Source: Hahella sp. KA22
Lineage (GTDB): Bacteria; Pseudomonadota; Gammaproteobacteria; Pseudomonadales; Oleiphilaceae
DNA length: 64,000 nt
Assembly: GCF_004135205.1 (NCBI RefSeq)
Contig: NZ_CP035490.1
Location: 2,063,501 to 2,127,500 of the forward strand
Direction: 5' to 3'
Position 1 is the first letter of the stretch. Every line of letters starts with the position of its first letter. The translations under genes and the position numbers were made by a program. The notes under the pieces are model-generated. The model searched no databases and was not told the DNA's origin. It saw only the letters and a program-made list of their open reading frames with translations. This document shows positions 27,190 to 37,461 of this stretch, piece after piece.

Positions 27190-27924
27190 ATGCCCCCGTC
27201 TGCTCAAACTCAACCCAAATATAAGCGTGTACTGCTAAAACTCTCTGGTGAGGCGCTCATGGGAGAAGAGAACTTTGGAATAGATCCGAAAGTGCTCAAT
27301 CGCATGGCGTTGGAAATTGGTCAGCTAATTGGTATAGGGGTTCAGGTCGGTCTGGTTATTGGGGGAGGAAACCTTTTTCGCGGTAAAGCGCTGCAGGATG
27401 CAGGTATGGACAGAGTGACCGGCGACCATATGGGAATGCTGGCGACTGTAATGAATGCGCTGGCTATGCGAGATGCGCTGGAGCGCTCCAATATCGCGAC
27501 CCGTGTTATGTCCGCCATACCTATGAGCGGCGTTGTTGAGCATTATGATCGTCGCCGTGCTATTCGTGACTTAAAAGAAGGCGACGTGGTGATCTTCTGC
27601 GCTGGTACCGGCAACCCGTTTTTTACAACTGATTCCGCTGCCTGTCTTCGCGGTATCGAAATTGACGCGGACGTAGTCTTGAAGGCCACTAAAGTGGATG
27701 GCGTATACTCCGACGATCCTATGAAAGTGGCGGATGCGGTAAAATATGATCGACTCACCTATGATGAAGTGCTTGAGCGTAAGCTTGGAGTCATGGATCT
27801 AACTGCGATTTGTTTGTGTCGCGACCACGGTATGCCTGTGCGGGTATTTGATATGAATAAGGCCAGCGCGCTTATCAATATCGTGGTGGGTATGGAAGAA
27901 GGTACATTGATAGAGCGAGGGTAA
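27190..27924 (+). CDS. pyrH: UMP kinase
   Basis: Phosphorylates UMP to UDP, the hexameric bacterial enzyme of the amino acid kinase fold. I choose the ATG at 27190 (244 aa) because AGGTGA stands 8 bases before it; a GTG at 27178 would overlap that ribosome site and give 248 aa. Motifs: [14 protein letters not shown] at the start (phosphate-binding Lys and Gly), [10 protein letters not shown] near 60, [16 protein letters not shown] near 80 (UMP and GTP-effector region), [13 protein letters not shown] near 140 and [10 protein letters not shown] near 165. Followed by frr with a 4-base gap. Confidence 0.97.
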   Translation: MPPSAQTQPKYKRVLLKLSGEALMGEENFGIDPKVLNRMALEIGQLIGIGVQVGLVIGGGNLFRGKALQDAGMDRVTGDHMGMLATVMNALAMRDALERSNIATRVMSAIPMSGVVEHYDRRRAIRDLKEGDVVIFCAGTGNPFFTTDSAACLRGIEIDADVVLKATKVDGVYSDDPMKVADAVKYDRLTYDEVLERKLGVMDLTAICLCRDHGMPVRVFDMNKASALINIVVGMEEGTLIERG

Positions 27925-27928
27925 AGCC

Positions 27929-28486
27929 GTGATTAATGATATTAAGAAACAATCTGAACAAAAAATGAAAAAGTCCATGGAGGCGCTTGGTCATGCCTTC
28001 GCTAAGATTCGGACTGGTCGGGCAAACCCTGCGATTCTTGAATCGGTCATGGTTCCATACTACGGCTCTGATACGCCTTTGACGCAGGTCGCCAATGTGG
28101 TGGTTGAAGACGCCAGAACTCTGAGCGTAACACCATGGGAAAAAAACATGGTGCCACAAATCGAAAAGGCCATCATGAAGTCTGACTTGGGGCTTAACCC
28201 ATCTACCGCTGGTACAGTCATTCGGGTGCCAATGCCTGCGTTGACGGAAGAGACTCGTAAGGAGCTGGTGAAGACAGCTCGCGGAGAGGCGGAAAACACC
28301 AGGGTGGCGATTCGTAATCTGCGCCGCGATGCAAACGCAGATATCAAAACACTGCTGAAAGACAAAGAAATTTCTGAAGACGAAGAGAAGCGCGGGCTGG
28401 ACGATATCCAGAAGCTGACTGACAAGTACATTGCTGAAGTCGATCGCGTTCTTGCTGAAAAAGAAAAAGACCTGATGGCTGTATAA
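27929..28486 (+). CDS. frr: Ribosome recycling factor
   Basis: Splits post-termination ribosomes together with EF-G. The 185-residue protein has the usual three-helix bundle and small beta domain. Landmarks are the start [17 protein letters not shown], the [12 protein letters not shown] loop, [16 protein letters not shown] in the beta domain, and the C-terminal helix with [11 protein letters not shown]. Exactly the E. coli length. GTG start 4 bases after pyrH with GAGGG upstream, suggesting coupled translation. Confidence 0.98.
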   Translation: MINDIKKQSEQKMKKSMEALGHAFAKIRTGRANPAILESVMVPYYGSDTPLTQVANVVVEDARTLSVTPWEKNMVPQIEKAIMKSDLGLNPSTAGTVIRVPMPALTEETRKELVKTARGEAENTRVAIRNLRRDANADIKTLLKDKEISEDEEKRGLDDIQKLTDKYIAEVDRVLAEKEKDLMAV

Positions 28487-28519
28487 GTCATGAAGGGCGG
28501 CTGGATGTTGGAGGGTTAA

Positions 28520-29344
28520 ATGTCGACGGCTGATATTCCTTTGGTTGGAACCAGCAAACCTCGCCATGTGGCGATCATCATGGATGGTAATAATCGTTGG
28601 GCGAAGCAGCGTCGGCTCCCTGGAGTTGCAGGCCACAAAGCGGGCGTTGATTCTGTGCGGGCTGTTGTTGAAACCTGCGCCCGTCACGGTGTAGAGGTGC
28701 TGACGTTGTTCGCCTTCAGTAGCGAAAACTGGCGTCGTCCTGAAGAAGAGGTGGGCGCACTGATGCGCTTGTTTCTTGTGGCGCTGCAACGCGAGGTTCG
28801 TAAACTTAATCGCAACAATATCCGGCTGCGAATTATTGGTGACCGTTCTAAATTTAACTCTACTCTGCAGCAACATATGCAGGATGCAGAAGGTTTAACC
28901 GCCGGCAATACAGGTATGACGCTGGCAATAGCGGCTAACTACGGTGGGCATTGGGATATTACTCAAGCTGCCCGTCGTCTTGCTGAAAAAGTTGAGCGGG
29001 GCGAGCTTCGCGCTGCTGATATTGATGATCACTTGATTCAGCAGTATGTTGAGTTGGGTGACCTTCCGCCCCCTGATCTGTGTATCCGCACTGCGGGTGA
29101 GCAGAGAGTCAGTAATTTCCTCTTATGGCAGCTTGCTTATACGGAGCTGTATTTCGCGGATGTGTTCTGGCCGGATTTCCGTACGGAGCAGATGGAGTTG
29201 GCGTTAGCTGCTTATAGCCATCGGAAAAGACGGTTTGGGCAAACTGACGACCAGGTTGATCGTCGCTTGGCGGAAGATGGCGGGCCTCAGGCTGAGCATC
29301 CCTCCTCTTTCGAATTCGCCACTAATCCAGCTGCAAAGCGTTAA
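28520..29344 (+). CDS. uppS: Undecaprenyl pyrophosphate synthase
   Basis: Cis-prenyltransferase extending farnesyl pyrophosphate to the C55 carrier used for peptidoglycan, O-antigen and other surface glycans. The catalytic Asp22 is in IIMDGNNRWAK. FAFSSENWRRPEEEV near 72-86 is the substrate-binding loop. DLCIRTAGEQRVSNFLLWQLAY near 190-211 holds the pyrophosphate-binding Arg pair, followed by ELYF.DVFWPDF. At 274 aa it is about 20 residues longer than E. coli, owing to a low-complexity C-terminal tail. GGAGGG ribosome site; cdsA begins 2 bases after the stop. Confidence 0.97.
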   Translation: MSTADIPLVGTSKPRHVAIIMDGNNRWAKQRRLPGVAGHKAGVDSVRAVVETCARHGVEVLTLFAFSSENWRRPEEEVGALMRLFLVALQREVRKLNRNNIRLRIIGDRSKFNSTLQQHMQDAEGLTAGNTGMTLAIAANYGGHWDITQAARRLAEKVERGELRAADIDDHLIQQYVELGDLPPPDLCIRTAGEQRVSNFLLWQLAYTELYFADVFWPDFRTEQMELALAAYSHRKRRFGQTDDQVDRRLAEDGGPQAEHPSSFEFATNPAAKR

Positions 29345-29346
29345 TT

Positions 29347-30177
29347 GTGCTAAAACAAAGAATAATCACCGCGTTGATTCTCCTGCCTTTATTTCTGGCG
29401 GGAGTGGCGCTGACCGATGTTTTCGGTTTTTCTCTTTTTATTGGGGCGATTGTTACATTGGCGGCTTGGGAATGGGCGCAGATCTGTGGTCTAACGTCAC
29501 AGACTTCCCGAGCGAGTTACGCAGCCATGACGGCGGTAGTGTTGCTTGCCTGCTCTCACTTGCCCGCGATCCTGACTCTCTCCATTGCGTTGATTTGGTG
29601 GATAGGCGCATTGGCGATAGTTTTGACATATCCTGCATCTAAAGCTTTCTGGACGCCGCCTATGACCAGGGCTGTCGCTGGGTTGTTGATCCTGGCTCCG
29701 GCTTGGAAGGCGCTGGTGGCGATTCGCGGCGGGGTGTTTGTGCTTGAGCCGGGCTTCGATACGAAGTGGATTATCCTCTATATCTTTCTCATCGTTTGGT
29801 TTGCCGATATTGGCGCTTACTTTGCTGGTAAGACATTCGGTAAGAATAAGCTTGCCCCTCATGTCAGTCCTGGAAAGTCATGGGAAGGCGCAGTGGGTGG
29901 GATGCTGGCTGTTTCGGTTTTGCCTTTCGCAATGAATTCATTTTTGACTCTTACCTTGCCTCAGCTTGTTGTGCTTTGGATGATGACCCTGTCAGCTGCG
30001 ATTTTTTCCATTGTGGGCGATTTGATCGAGAGCCTGGGTAAGCGTTTTGTTGGCCTGAAGGACAGCAGTCAAATTCTTCCTGGGCATGGCGGTATTTTCG
30101 ATCGTATTGATAGTGTTACGGCTGCGGCTCCTGTATTCCTGGTCTTAGCTATTTTTTCAGGCTGGATGCAGGGGTAG
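29347..30177 (+). CDS. cdsA: Phosphatidate cytidylyltransferase
   Basis: Makes CDP-diacylglycerol from phosphatidic acid and CTP in the inner membrane, the branch point of phospholipid synthesis. The 276-residue protein has eight or so hydrophobic segments. It carries the family elements [34 protein letters not shown] and, at the end, the CDP-alcohol signature [19 protein letters not shown]. The GTG start lies 2 bases after uppS; dxr follows after 4 bases, so the three are almost certainly co-translated. Confidence 0.97.
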   Translation: MLKQRIITALILLPLFLAGVALTDVFGFSLFIGAIVTLAAWEWAQICGLTSQTSRASYAAMTAVVLLACSHLPAILTLSIALIWWIGALAIVLTYPASKAFWTPPMTRAVAGLLILAPAWKALVAIRGGVFVLEPGFDTKWIILYIFLIVWFADIGAYFAGKTFGKNKLAPHVSPGKSWEGAVGGMLAVSVLPFAMNSFLTLTLPQLVVLWMMTLSAAIFSIVGDLIESLGKRFVGLKDSSQILPGHGGIFDRIDSVTAAAPVFLVLAIFSGWMQG

Positions 30178-30181
30178 GTTT

Positions 30182-31393
30182 ATGAAGCGAGTTACGGTTT
30201 TAGGCGCCACGGGCTCTATTGGACGCAGTACCCTGGATGTGATGGCCCGTCACTCAGATCGGTATGAGCTTTACGCAGCCACAGCCCATAGTAACCTGGA
30301 CGAGTTACTTTCTATCTGCATTAAGCATCGACCAAAATTCGCTATATTGGCGACTGATGCGGGCGTAGCGGATTTTAAGCGGCGCCTTCATGGCGAAGGT
30401 CTCGCCACAGAGGTTAGAGTGGGCGTTGAGGCTATGTGCGATGCGTCTTCCGCTAATGATGTGGATATTGTCGTTGCAGCTATAGTCGGAGCGGCTGGAT
30501 TGACTCCAACGCTGGCAGCGGTGAACTCTGGAAAGCGTATACTGCTCGCCAACAAAGAGGCGCTGGTAATGACTGGTGGGTTGTTCATGGACGCTGTGAG
30601 AAAGCATGGCGCTGAACTCCTTCCTATTGATAGTGAGCATAATGCGATATATCAATGCCTGCCAGAAGCGGCGCAACGCTTAAACGATTCTGCATCACTT
30701 GCTGCGCATGGGGTTACTCGCGTCCTGCTGACTGCGTCAGGAGGGCCATTTCGGCACTTTTCTCGGGAGCAATTAAGGCAGGTAACGCCGGAGCAGGCGT
30801 GTAAGCACCCGAACTGGTCTATGGGCCGTAAAATTTCAGTTGATTCCGCGAGCTTGATGAATAAAGGGTTGGAGTTGATCGAGGCATGCTGGTTGTTCGA
30901 TCTGGCTCCAGGCTCGGTTCAAGTACATTTACATCCTGAGTCGATCATTCACTCCATGGTTGAGTATGTGGATGGTTCTATTTTGGCTCAGATGGGCAAC
31001 CCTGACATGCGCACGCCCATCGCCTACGGGCTGGCGTGGCCGGAACGGATCGATGCAGGCGTTCAGCCATTAGATCTGTTTTCTATTGGGAAGCTGCATT
31101 TCGAAAAACCGGATAAAGAGCGTTTTCCCTGTTTGAGATTGGCTGAAGAAGCCTTTGCGCTTGGTGGAACTGCGCCGGCGGTAGTTAACGCTGCTAACGA
31201 GATGGCGGTAGATGCGTTTCTTCGAGGGGGTATCCGGTTCGTCGATATTCCCGTTGTTATTGAAAAGAGTTTGCTGAAAGGTTCTATTGTGCGAGCGGAT
31301 TCTGTCGAAACTGTAATTGAAGCTGACAGAGTAGCCCGTCAATATGCCTCGGAAGTCATTAATGAGTTGGCTGGCGGAGTTGTTGTTCCGTAA
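30182..31393 (+). CDS. dxr: 1-deoxy-D-xylulose 5-phosphate reductoisomerase
   Basis: The second enzyme of the MEP isoprenoid pathway, NADPH-dependent. The Rossmann start [17 protein letters not shown] binds [18 protein letters not shown] near 125 and the metal-binding [13 protein letters not shown] near 150 are intact. [11 protein letters not shown] and [23 protein letters not shown] are the active-site loop and substrate-binding regions. 403 aa, normal length. Product flux feeds UppS, encoded two genes upstream. Confidence 0.97.
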   Translation: MKRVTVLGATGSIGRSTLDVMARHSDRYELYAATAHSNLDELLSICIKHRPKFAILATDAGVADFKRRLHGEGLATEVRVGVEAMCDASSANDVDIVVAAIVGAAGLTPTLAAVNSGKRILLANKEALVMTGGLFMDAVRKHGAELLPIDSEHNAIYQCLPEAAQRLNDSASLAAHGVTRVLLTASGGPFRHFSREQLRQVTPEQACKHPNWSMGRKISVDSASLMNKGLELIEACWLFDLAPGSVQVHLHPESIIHSMVEYVDGSILAQMGNPDMRTPIAYGLAWPERIDAGVQPLDLFSIGKLHFEKPDKERFPCLRLAEEAFALGGTAPAVVNAANEMAVDAFLRGGIRFVDIPVVIEKSLLKGSIVRADSVETVIEADRVARQYASEVINELAGGVVVP

Positions 31394-31435
31394 GCCTCAC
31401 TAGAAGGTCGCTCAGATATATTTACAATAGAGAGC

Positions 31436-32788
31436 ATGGAATTTTTTCAAAAAGCCTTAGCGTTTATAGTTACATTGGGGGTGCTTGTCACCATCCATGA
31501 ATTCGGTCACTTTTGGGTGGCGCGGCGTTGTGGTGTCAAAATTTTGCGGTTCTCTGTCGGCTTTGGATCTCCTCTTTTGACATGGCGGGATAAGCAAGGC
31601 ACTGAGTTTGTGATTGCAGCCTTACCTTTGGGCGGCTACGTCAAAATGCTGGATGAAAGGGAAGGCGATGTCTCTGCTGAAGAAAGACATCTGACCTTCA
31701 ACCAGCAGGCGGTGGGCAAGCGTATAGCCATTGCGGCTGCAGGGCCCGTTGCGAATTTTATATTCGCTGTCTTCGCCTACTGGTGTATGTTTGTGCTTGG
31801 TATCCAAACACTGGCGCCAGTGGTAGGAAGCGTCTCTAACAATTCTCCTGCGCAGCAGGCGGGGATTGTCGCTGGCGCGGAGCTGACTAGCGTTGATGGT
31901 TCTCCGGTATATAGCTGGGGCGACGTCAACATGAAGTTGGTTGGGCGTCTTGGTGACTCCGGCTCTATTGAATTTGGTTATAGCCTCCCTGACGAAAGTC
32001 TCCCTCACGATGCGACTGTGCCGATTAATGATTGGCTTATAGGAAAAGTTGAGCCTAACCCAGTGTTGGAACTGGGGATGAAAAGCTTCGTTCCTGATGC
32101 CCCTGCAGTGGTTCACGGTGTGATTCAGGGGGGGCGCGCTCAACAGGGAGGAATTGAGCCTGGTGATAGAATCGTGGCGGTTGAAGGACGGCCTATTGGC
32201 AACTGGTCTGACTTTGTTCGAGAAATAAAAGCGTCCCCTGAAAAACAGCTAACGTTGTCCCTGGAAAGGGCTGGACGGTCACTGGATATTAGTGTTCGTC
32301 CCGAAGCAAGGGAGCACAATGGTGAGACCTACGGCGTAATTGGTGCGGAAGCGAAAGCGACTGAATGGCCGCCTGGAATGTTGCGCGATGTGAAATATTC
32401 ACCATTGGTGGCGGTAGGCAAGGCGTTGGAAGAAACCTGGGATATCTCTCTACTAACGTTGACCGCGCTGAAAAAAATCGTCACCGGACGGATTTCGGTT
32501 GAAAATCTTGGTGGGCCTCTCACTATAGCTTCGGCTGCGGGAATCTCTGCTAAATCTGGATTGGAGGCTTTTCTTGGCTTTCTTGCATATTTAAGTATTA
32601 GTCTGGGTATCCTGAATTTGTTGCCAATACCGGTATTGGATGGCGGGCATTTATTGTATTATTTTGTCGAACTTATTCGGGGCAAACCCTTATCTGAAGA
32701 AAAACAACAGCTTGGGATAAAAGTCGGGATGGCCCTCATTGCTTTCGTAATGTTGTTAGCGTTCTATAACGACCTCTCCAAATTGTAG
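31436..32788 (+). CDS. rseP: Site-2 protease RseP
   Basis: An intramembrane zinc metalloprotease that cleaves RseA in the sigma-E envelope stress response and remnant signal peptides. The active site HEFGH is at residues 21-25 within the first membrane helix, and the third zinc ligand lies in IPVLDGGHL near 402-410. Two PDZ domains occupy the periplasmic part (about 115-195 and 200-285), recognisable by SPAQQAGIVAGAEL and GRAQQGGIEPGDRI. 450 aa, as in E. coli. Directly upstream of bamA, the conserved order. Confidence 0.97.
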   Translation: MEFFQKALAFIVTLGVLVTIHEFGHFWVARRCGVKILRFSVGFGSPLLTWRDKQGTEFVIAALPLGGYVKMLDEREGDVSAEERHLTFNQQAVGKRIAIAAAGPVANFIFAVFAYWCMFVLGIQTLAPVVGSVSNNSPAQQAGIVAGAELTSVDGSPVYSWGDVNMKLVGRLGDSGSIEFGYSLPDESLPHDATVPINDWLIGKVEPNPVLELGMKSFVPDAPAVVHGVIQGGRAQQGGIEPGDRIVAVEGRPIGNWSDFVREIKASPEKQLTLSLERAGRSLDISVRPEAREHNGETYGVIGAEAKATEWPPGMLRDVKYSPLVAVGKALEETWDISLLTLTALKKIVTGRISVENLGGPLTIASAAGISAKSGLEAFLGFLAYLSISLGILNLLPIPVLDGGHLLYYFVELIRGKPLSEEKQQLGIKVGMALIAFVMLLAFYNDLSKL

Positions 32789-32832
32789 TAAATAATGCTG
32801 AACCTTCGGCTCCCATCACGTGTGTTGATTAC

Positions 32833-35151
32833 ATGAGAGTATTGCTTTTTATCTTTGTTTGGCTGACGGCCGCTTTTTCTTACGCTGCAAATGATCAATT
32901 CGACGTCTCCGATATTCGAGTAGATGGTTTGCAAAGAGTGTCCGCTGGAAGCGTTTTTACCGCGTTCCCTGTCAATGTGGGAGAGAGCGTTGACTCAAAG
33001 AAGCTTGCGGATGCTACCCGCTCGCTCTTTAAGACGGGACTGTTTACCGACATCAAGCTGAGCCGGGAAGGCGATGTGTTGATCATCAACGTGACTGAGC
33101 GTCCATCAATCAGCAAAATTGAAGTTGAGGGAAATAAAAATCTTCCCACCGAAGATTTAATGGAAGGCCTTAAGTCAGCCAAGCTTTCGGAAGGGGAAGT
33201 GTTTCAGCGTTCGACGCTGGAGCGTATCGAGCTGGAAATTCTGCGCAGCTATGTGGCGCAGGGGCGTTACAATGCTTCTGTAAAAGCGGAAGTGGAGGAG
33301 TTGCCACGTAACCGTGTGCAGTTGAATATCAAAATCAAGGAAGGTCCGGTTTCAGCCATCCAGCATATTAATTTTGTCGGCAATAACGCCTTTGCGGATG
33401 ACGAGTTGCGGGATCTCATGCAGCTCAAATTGACCGGGTTCTGGGCGTCCATTTTCAGCAGTGATAAGTACTCCAAGCAGAAGTTGAATGGCGACTTGGA
33501 GCGTATTCGCTCACACTACCTGGATAATGGATACATCAAGTTCAGTATCGAATCTACGCAGGTCTCCGTTTCTCCTGATAAAGAGCAAGTATTCATTACG
33601 GTTAACGTAAATGAAGGGCCTCAGTACAAAATTCGCGACATCGCTTTAAAGGGCGATTTGAAAGTCGAAGAAGAAGAGCTGCGCAAGCTGATTGTAGTGA
33701 AACCTGGCGATACATTCTCCCGTCAGCTCCTTACGGTAACATCGGACATCATTTCCAAGCGTCTGGGGAATGATGGTTATACATTCGCGAGCGTGAATGC
33801 TATTCCTGAGCCGCATGACGATAACACTGCTTCGGTTACCTTCTACGTTGAGCCTGGTCGTCGTACCTATGTACGTCGAGTCAGCTTCAGCGGCAACACT
33901 TCTACCAGCGATGAGGTGCTGCGTCAGGAAATGGTGCAGATGGAGTCTGCGGCGGCTTCGACAGACTTAATTGAAGCATCCAAATCGAGACTGGAGCGTT
34001 TAGGGTTCTTCAAAACTGTTACTGTAGAAACGCCTCTGGTTCCTGGAACCAATGACCAGATAGACGTGAACTATTCTGTGGAAGAGCAGCCTACCGGCAG
34101 CCTTTCCGCAAGTTTGGGTTACTCGCAGGACGGCGGCGCGACTGTCGGCGCCAGCGTGGCGGAGAAGAACTTCCTGGGAACGGGCCGTCGGGTGTCATTC
34201 GGGGTTAACAAAAGCAAGAGCGTTCAGAGCGCAAACTTCTCTTACACCAACCCATATTACACCGTTGATGGGGTAAGCAGAGGTTTCAGTCTGTTTTACA
34301 AGGAAACAGACTATGACGATGATGACAATGATGTTGCCGCATATCTGAAAGACAGCATGGGTGGCTCCGTTAACTTTGGTTATCCAATAGATCGATTCTC
34401 AAGGCTGACCTTTAGCTCAGGTTATACGCACACCCGCATTAAGCTGCCTAAGTATCCTGTTCAGGAAATCTCTGATTTCACTAACGAGTTTGGGTCTAGC
34501 TACAGCTTCTTTGATTTGTCCGCCGGGTGGAGTCGCTCCACCCTAAACAAGGGGTTATTCCCAACTTCAGGTAACTCGCAGTCTTTCTCTGTGAAGGTCA
34601 CGCTACCAGAGTTGAGTGACTATAACTTCTACAAGTTGAACTACAACAATACCCAGTATTACCCATTGTCAGAAGACCAGGAATGGGCGCTGAAATTAAG
34701 GGCTGACTTAGGGTATGGCGATGGGTACGGCGACAATGATCGCTTACCGTTTTTTGAGCATTATTATGCTGGCGGTTTTGGGTCAATACGCGGGTTCAAG
34801 GCCAATACGCTAGGGCCAAAGAGTACGCCGCATCCTGGTAATCCAGACAGAGATCAGGACCCCTTTGGCGGTAATGTACAGGTTGAGTCCAGCCTTGAGC
34901 TGATAGTGCCTTTTATCTTTGTAAAAGACCGCTCTCAGATCCGTAGCGTGGTGTTTTTGGATGGCGGCAATGTGTTCGACACAGCCAGGGGATACGATCC
35001 CTCCTTCGACGAGCTTCGTTTTTCTGCTGGCGTCGCGATGACATGGGTAACGCCTATCGGTCCTTTGTCCTTCAGTCTGGGAAGAGCGCTGAACGATAAG
35101 GAGGGCGATAAAACCCAATTCTTCCAGTTCTTGCTGGGGCAAACGTTCTAA
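32833..35151 (+). CDS. bamA: Outer membrane protein assembly factor BamA
   Basis: Central beta-barrel of the BAM complex, inserting outer membrane proteins. A signal peptide (about 1-19, ending FSYAA) precedes five POTRA domains (about 22-420; for example VSDIRVDGLQRVSAGSVF at the first). The 16-stranded barrel occupies 430-772. VSFGVNKSKS and the loop-6 segment GGFGSIRGF, with its conserved (V/I)RGF, are visible, and the chain ends in Phe (LLGQTF), the barrel C-terminal signal. 772 aa is slightly shorter than E. coli (810). A strong terminator follows. Confidence 0.97.
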   Translation: MRVLLFIFVWLTAAFSYAANDQFDVSDIRVDGLQRVSAGSVFTAFPVNVGESVDSKKLADATRSLFKTGLFTDIKLSREGDVLIINVTERPSISKIEVEGNKNLPTEDLMEGLKSAKLSEGEVFQRSTLERIELEILRSYVAQGRYNASVKAEVEELPRNRVQLNIKIKEGPVSAIQHINFVGNNAFADDELRDLMQLKLTGFWASIFSSDKYSKQKLNGDLERIRSHYLDNGYIKFSIESTQVSVSPDKEQVFITVNVNEGPQYKIRDIALKGDLKVEEEELRKLIVVKPGDTFSRQLLTVTSDIISKRLGNDGYTFASVNAIPEPHDDNTASVTFYVEPGRRTYVRRVSFSGNTSTSDEVLRQEMVQMESAAASTDLIEASKSRLERLGFFKTVTVETPLVPGTNDQIDVNYSVEEQPTGSLSASLGYSQDGGATVGASVAEKNFLGTGRRVSFGVNKSKSVQSANFSYTNPYYTVDGVSRGFSLFYKETDYDDDDNDVAAYLKDSMGGSVNFGYPIDRFSRLTFSSGYTHTRIKLPKYPVQEISDFTNEFGSSYSFFDLSAGWSRSTLNKGLFPTSGNSQSFSVKVTLPELSDYNFYKLNYNNTQYYPLSEDQEWALKLRADLGYGDGYGDNDRLPFFEHYYAGGFGSIRGFKANTLGPKSTPHPGNPDRDQDPFGGNVQVESSLELIVPFIFVKDRSQIRSVVFLDGGNVFDTARGYDPSFDELRFSAGVAMTWVTPIGPLSFSLGRALNDKEGDKTQFFQFLLGQTF

Positions 35152-35165
35152 AGAACGAAATGATT

Positions 35166-35203
35166 TTTCCTGGCGCGCTGTCTAGTGCGCGCGCAGGATT
35201 TTT
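35166..35203 (+). terminator. Terminator after bamA
   Basis: TCCTGGCGCGC (35168-35178) pairs with GCGCGCGCAGGA (about 35187-35198), with a short loop, one bulge and a following TTTTTC. It separates bamA from skp. Two further hairpins, CTTGGC/GCCAAG (35239-35244 and 35252-35257) and ACGCAGA/TCTGCGT (35260-35266 and 35278-35284), follow in the skp leader. Confidence 0.75.
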
Positions 35204-35344
35204 CTGGTCTTTGCGGCATATAACCGAAACAGTGAAGGCTTGGCGGTGTTAGCCAAGTTACGCAGAACTCTATAAACTCTGCGTCCTCACTGGTGGTTTC
35301 CAGTCAGCCGATAGAGATAAATGTTTAAGTTTAAGGAGCCCAAT

Positions 35345-35857
35345 ATGAAATTGATTCGAATTGCCGCTTTGGCGCTGGCGTTAGTAAGCACAGGATACGC
35401 TGGAATGGTGAGTGCGGCTCAGAAAGTGGCGGTAGTTGATTTACGTACAGCGCTGCTTTCTTCTCAAGCAGCCAAAAAATTTGGCGAGAATCTTAAGAAA
35501 GATTTTGCTGACGAAGAAGCCAGATTAAGAGAAGTTGGCGAGCAGGCGCAGAAAATGCAGGAGCGTTTGAAAAAAGACTCCGCCATCATGAGCGAAACTG
35601 AGCGCACTAAACTGAATGCAGAGCTGGAAGAAAAAGCGCAGGAATTCAATTTTCTGAAAAACAAATATCAATCTGCGATCTCCAAGCGGGAAGAATTGTT
35701 TTTGCAGGAATCCAAGCCCAAGGTTGACGACGCGCTGAAGAAAATAGCGGAAAAAGAGAAAGTGGATGTCATCTTACCCAGCAAATTGGCGGTGTATGCT
35801 AATCCTTCTCTGGATTTGACTGCAAAGCTGATCGAAGCGCTTAACAGCGCCAAATAA
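35345..35857 (+). CDS. skp: Periplasmic chaperone Skp/OmpH
   Basis: Holds unfolded outer membrane proteins in the periplasm on the way to BAM. The start is the ATG at 35345 (170 aa), which has AAGGAG 7 bases upstream, not the ATG at 35321. Signal peptide about 1-25, ending VSAA before QKVAVVDL. The rest is the trimerising beta core plus a long basic coiled coil (about 40-130), which forms the jellyfish tentacles. The order bamA-skp-lpxD is conserved. A structured leader of about 140 bases precedes it. Confidence 0.95.
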   Translation: MKLIRIAALALALVSTGYAGMVSAAQKVAVVDLRTALLSSQAAKKFGENLKKDFADEEARLREVGEQAQKMQERLKKDSAIMSETERTKLNAELEEKAQEFNFLKNKYQSAISKREELFLQESKPKVDDALKKIAEKEKVDVILPSKLAVYANPSLDLTAKLIEALNSAK

Positions 35858-35876
35858 TTTTCAGAGGCTGGCGTTC

Positions 35877-36923
35877 ATGGGTAAGACAGACCTTTCATAC
35901 ACTCTGGCGGATATCGCTTCTCGGATTGGCGCTGAGCTGCGGGGCGATGGCTCAGTAGAGGTGAAAGGGCTGGCGACGCTGCAGAAGGCTCAGGCTGGAC
36001 AGATCAGTTTTTTGGCTAACAAGAACTATCTGAAGCATTTGAAAGATACTTGCGCCTCCGCTGTCATCATTCCATCCAGCCTCGCTGATCAGTGTTCGAC
36101 CAATGTACTGGTGATGGAAAACTCATACTTCGGGTATGCTCTTTGTAGTCAGTTGTTTTCCCCTCAATGGTCGAATATGAGTGGAATATCTCCCTCCGCC
36201 GCTATATCAGAAAGCGCCAAGCTTGGTGATGGCGTGGCCATTGGAGCAAATGCAGTCATTGAAGATGACGCGGAGATTGGCGATGGGGTGGTTGTTGGCC
36301 CCGGTTGTTACATCGGCGCGGGTTCTGTCCTTGGAGCGAATACTCAGTTACGTCCAAATGTTACTGTCTACCACGGCGTGAGTATTGGCGCGCGAGTACT
36401 TATCCATAGCGGAGCTGTTATTGGCTCAGATGGTTTTGGTTTTGCTCCCATTAGGGGAGACTGGGCCAAAATCGCCCAGCTTGGCGGTGTTGTTATTGGT
36501 GACGATGTTGAAATAGGCGCCAATACAACAATCGACCGCGGCGCACTGGATGACACGGTCATCGAAACCGGGGCGAAGTTGGACAATCAGATACAAATCG
36601 CCCACAACGTCAGAGTTGGCGCATATACTGTTATTGCCGCCTGTGTAGGCGTTTCGGGAAGCTCGTCGATAGGCAAACATTGCATGATCGGTGGCGGCGT
36701 AGGCATTGCCGGCCACCTGGAAATAGCGGATCAAGTGCAAATTACGGGAATGACATTGGTGACTCATAATATTAAGGAGCCAGGAGTTTATTCTTCTGGC
36801 ACTGCGGTTGAGCCCAATGTTTCGTGGCGAAAAAATGTGGCCCGTTTCCGACAGCTGGATCAGTTGGCGCGTAGGGTCAGGGTGCTGGAGCAGGGCGGCC
36901 GCCGAAAGTCCGATGCGGATTGA
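35877..36923 (+). CDS. lpxD: UDP-3-O-(3-hydroxyacyl)glucosamine N-acyltransferase
   Basis: The third step of lipid A synthesis, adding the N-linked hydroxyacyl chain from acyl-ACP. The N-terminal uridine-binding domain is followed, from about residue 105, by a left-handed beta helix with repeated hexapeptides. The catalytic His lies in IQIAHNVRVGA near 240. A C-terminal helical segment, WRKNVARFRQLDQL, interacts with ACP. 348 aa, close to E. coli (341). Followed after about 100 bases by fabZ-lpxA-lpxB. Confidence 0.97.
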   Translation: MGKTDLSYTLADIASRIGAELRGDGSVEVKGLATLQKAQAGQISFLANKNYLKHLKDTCASAVIIPSSLADQCSTNVLVMENSYFGYALCSQLFSPQWSNMSGISPSAAISESAKLGDGVAIGANAVIEDDAEIGDGVVVGPGCYIGAGSVLGANTQLRPNVTVYHGVSIGARVLIHSGAVIGSDGFGFAPIRGDWAKIAQLGGVVIGDDVEIGANTTIDRGALDDTVIETGAKLDNQIQIAHNVRVGAYTVIAACVGVSGSSSIGKHCMIGGGVGIAGHLEIADQVQITGMTLVTHNIKEPGVYSSGTAVEPNVSWRKNVARFRQLDQLARRVRVLEQGGRRKSDAD

Positions 36924-37026
36924 AAGCGAACTGTAAAGGATCGAGAATCCGGGCCAACGGCTCTGTATAATCGATATCATAAACTTATCCGGCATTGTGC
37001 AATCATGTTGTTGAGGCTTTCCAAAT

Positions 37027-37461
37027 ATGGAAATTAATGAAATTAAAGAATACTTACCTCACAGATACCCATTCCTGTTAGTGGACCGGGTGCTGGAGAT
37101 TAAGCCGGGCGAGTTTATTGCTGGTGTGAAGAACATCACTTACAACGAACCGCAATTTACCGGTCACTTCCCTGAGCATCCTATTATGCCCGGCGTGCTT
37201 ATTATTGAGGCAATGGCTCAGGTGGCTGGAATTCTTGGGTTTGTCACCACAGGTAAAAAACCGGCGGACGGTTATACCTACTACTTGGCCGGGACAGACA
37301 AAGTGCGCTTTAAAAAGCCAGTCGTTCCGGGAGATCAATTGCGTTTGGAAGCGGAAATTGTGACTGACAAGCGCGGCATATGGAAATTCGCCTGCCGGGC
37401 TTTAGTCGATGGAAATATCGTTTGCAGCGCGGAAATTTTAACTGCTGAGAGAAGGCTTTAA
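37027..37461 (+). CDS. fabZ: 3-hydroxyacyl-ACP dehydratase FabZ
   Basis: Dehydrates 3-hydroxyacyl-ACP in fatty acid elongation, competing with LpxA and LpxD for hydroxyacyl-ACP. The hot-dog fold protein has the start [17 protein letters not shown]. The active site is split over [13 protein letters not shown] (His) and IIEAMAQ (Glu). 144 aa, typical. Its stop overlaps the lpxA start by one base (TAATG), so synthesis of the two is coupled. Confidence 0.98.
   Translation: MEINEIKEYLPHRYPFLLVDRVLEIKPGEFIAGVKNITYNEPQFTGHFPEHPIMPGVLIIEAMAQVAGILGFVTTGKKPADGYTYYLAGTDKVRFKKPVVPGDQLRLEAEIVTDKRGIWKFACRALVDGNIVCSAEILTAERRL

Noticed and set aside
27875-28876. A 333-residue open frame antisense to frr and uppS
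   Set aside because: It spans two conserved genes on the other strand and has no family likeness.
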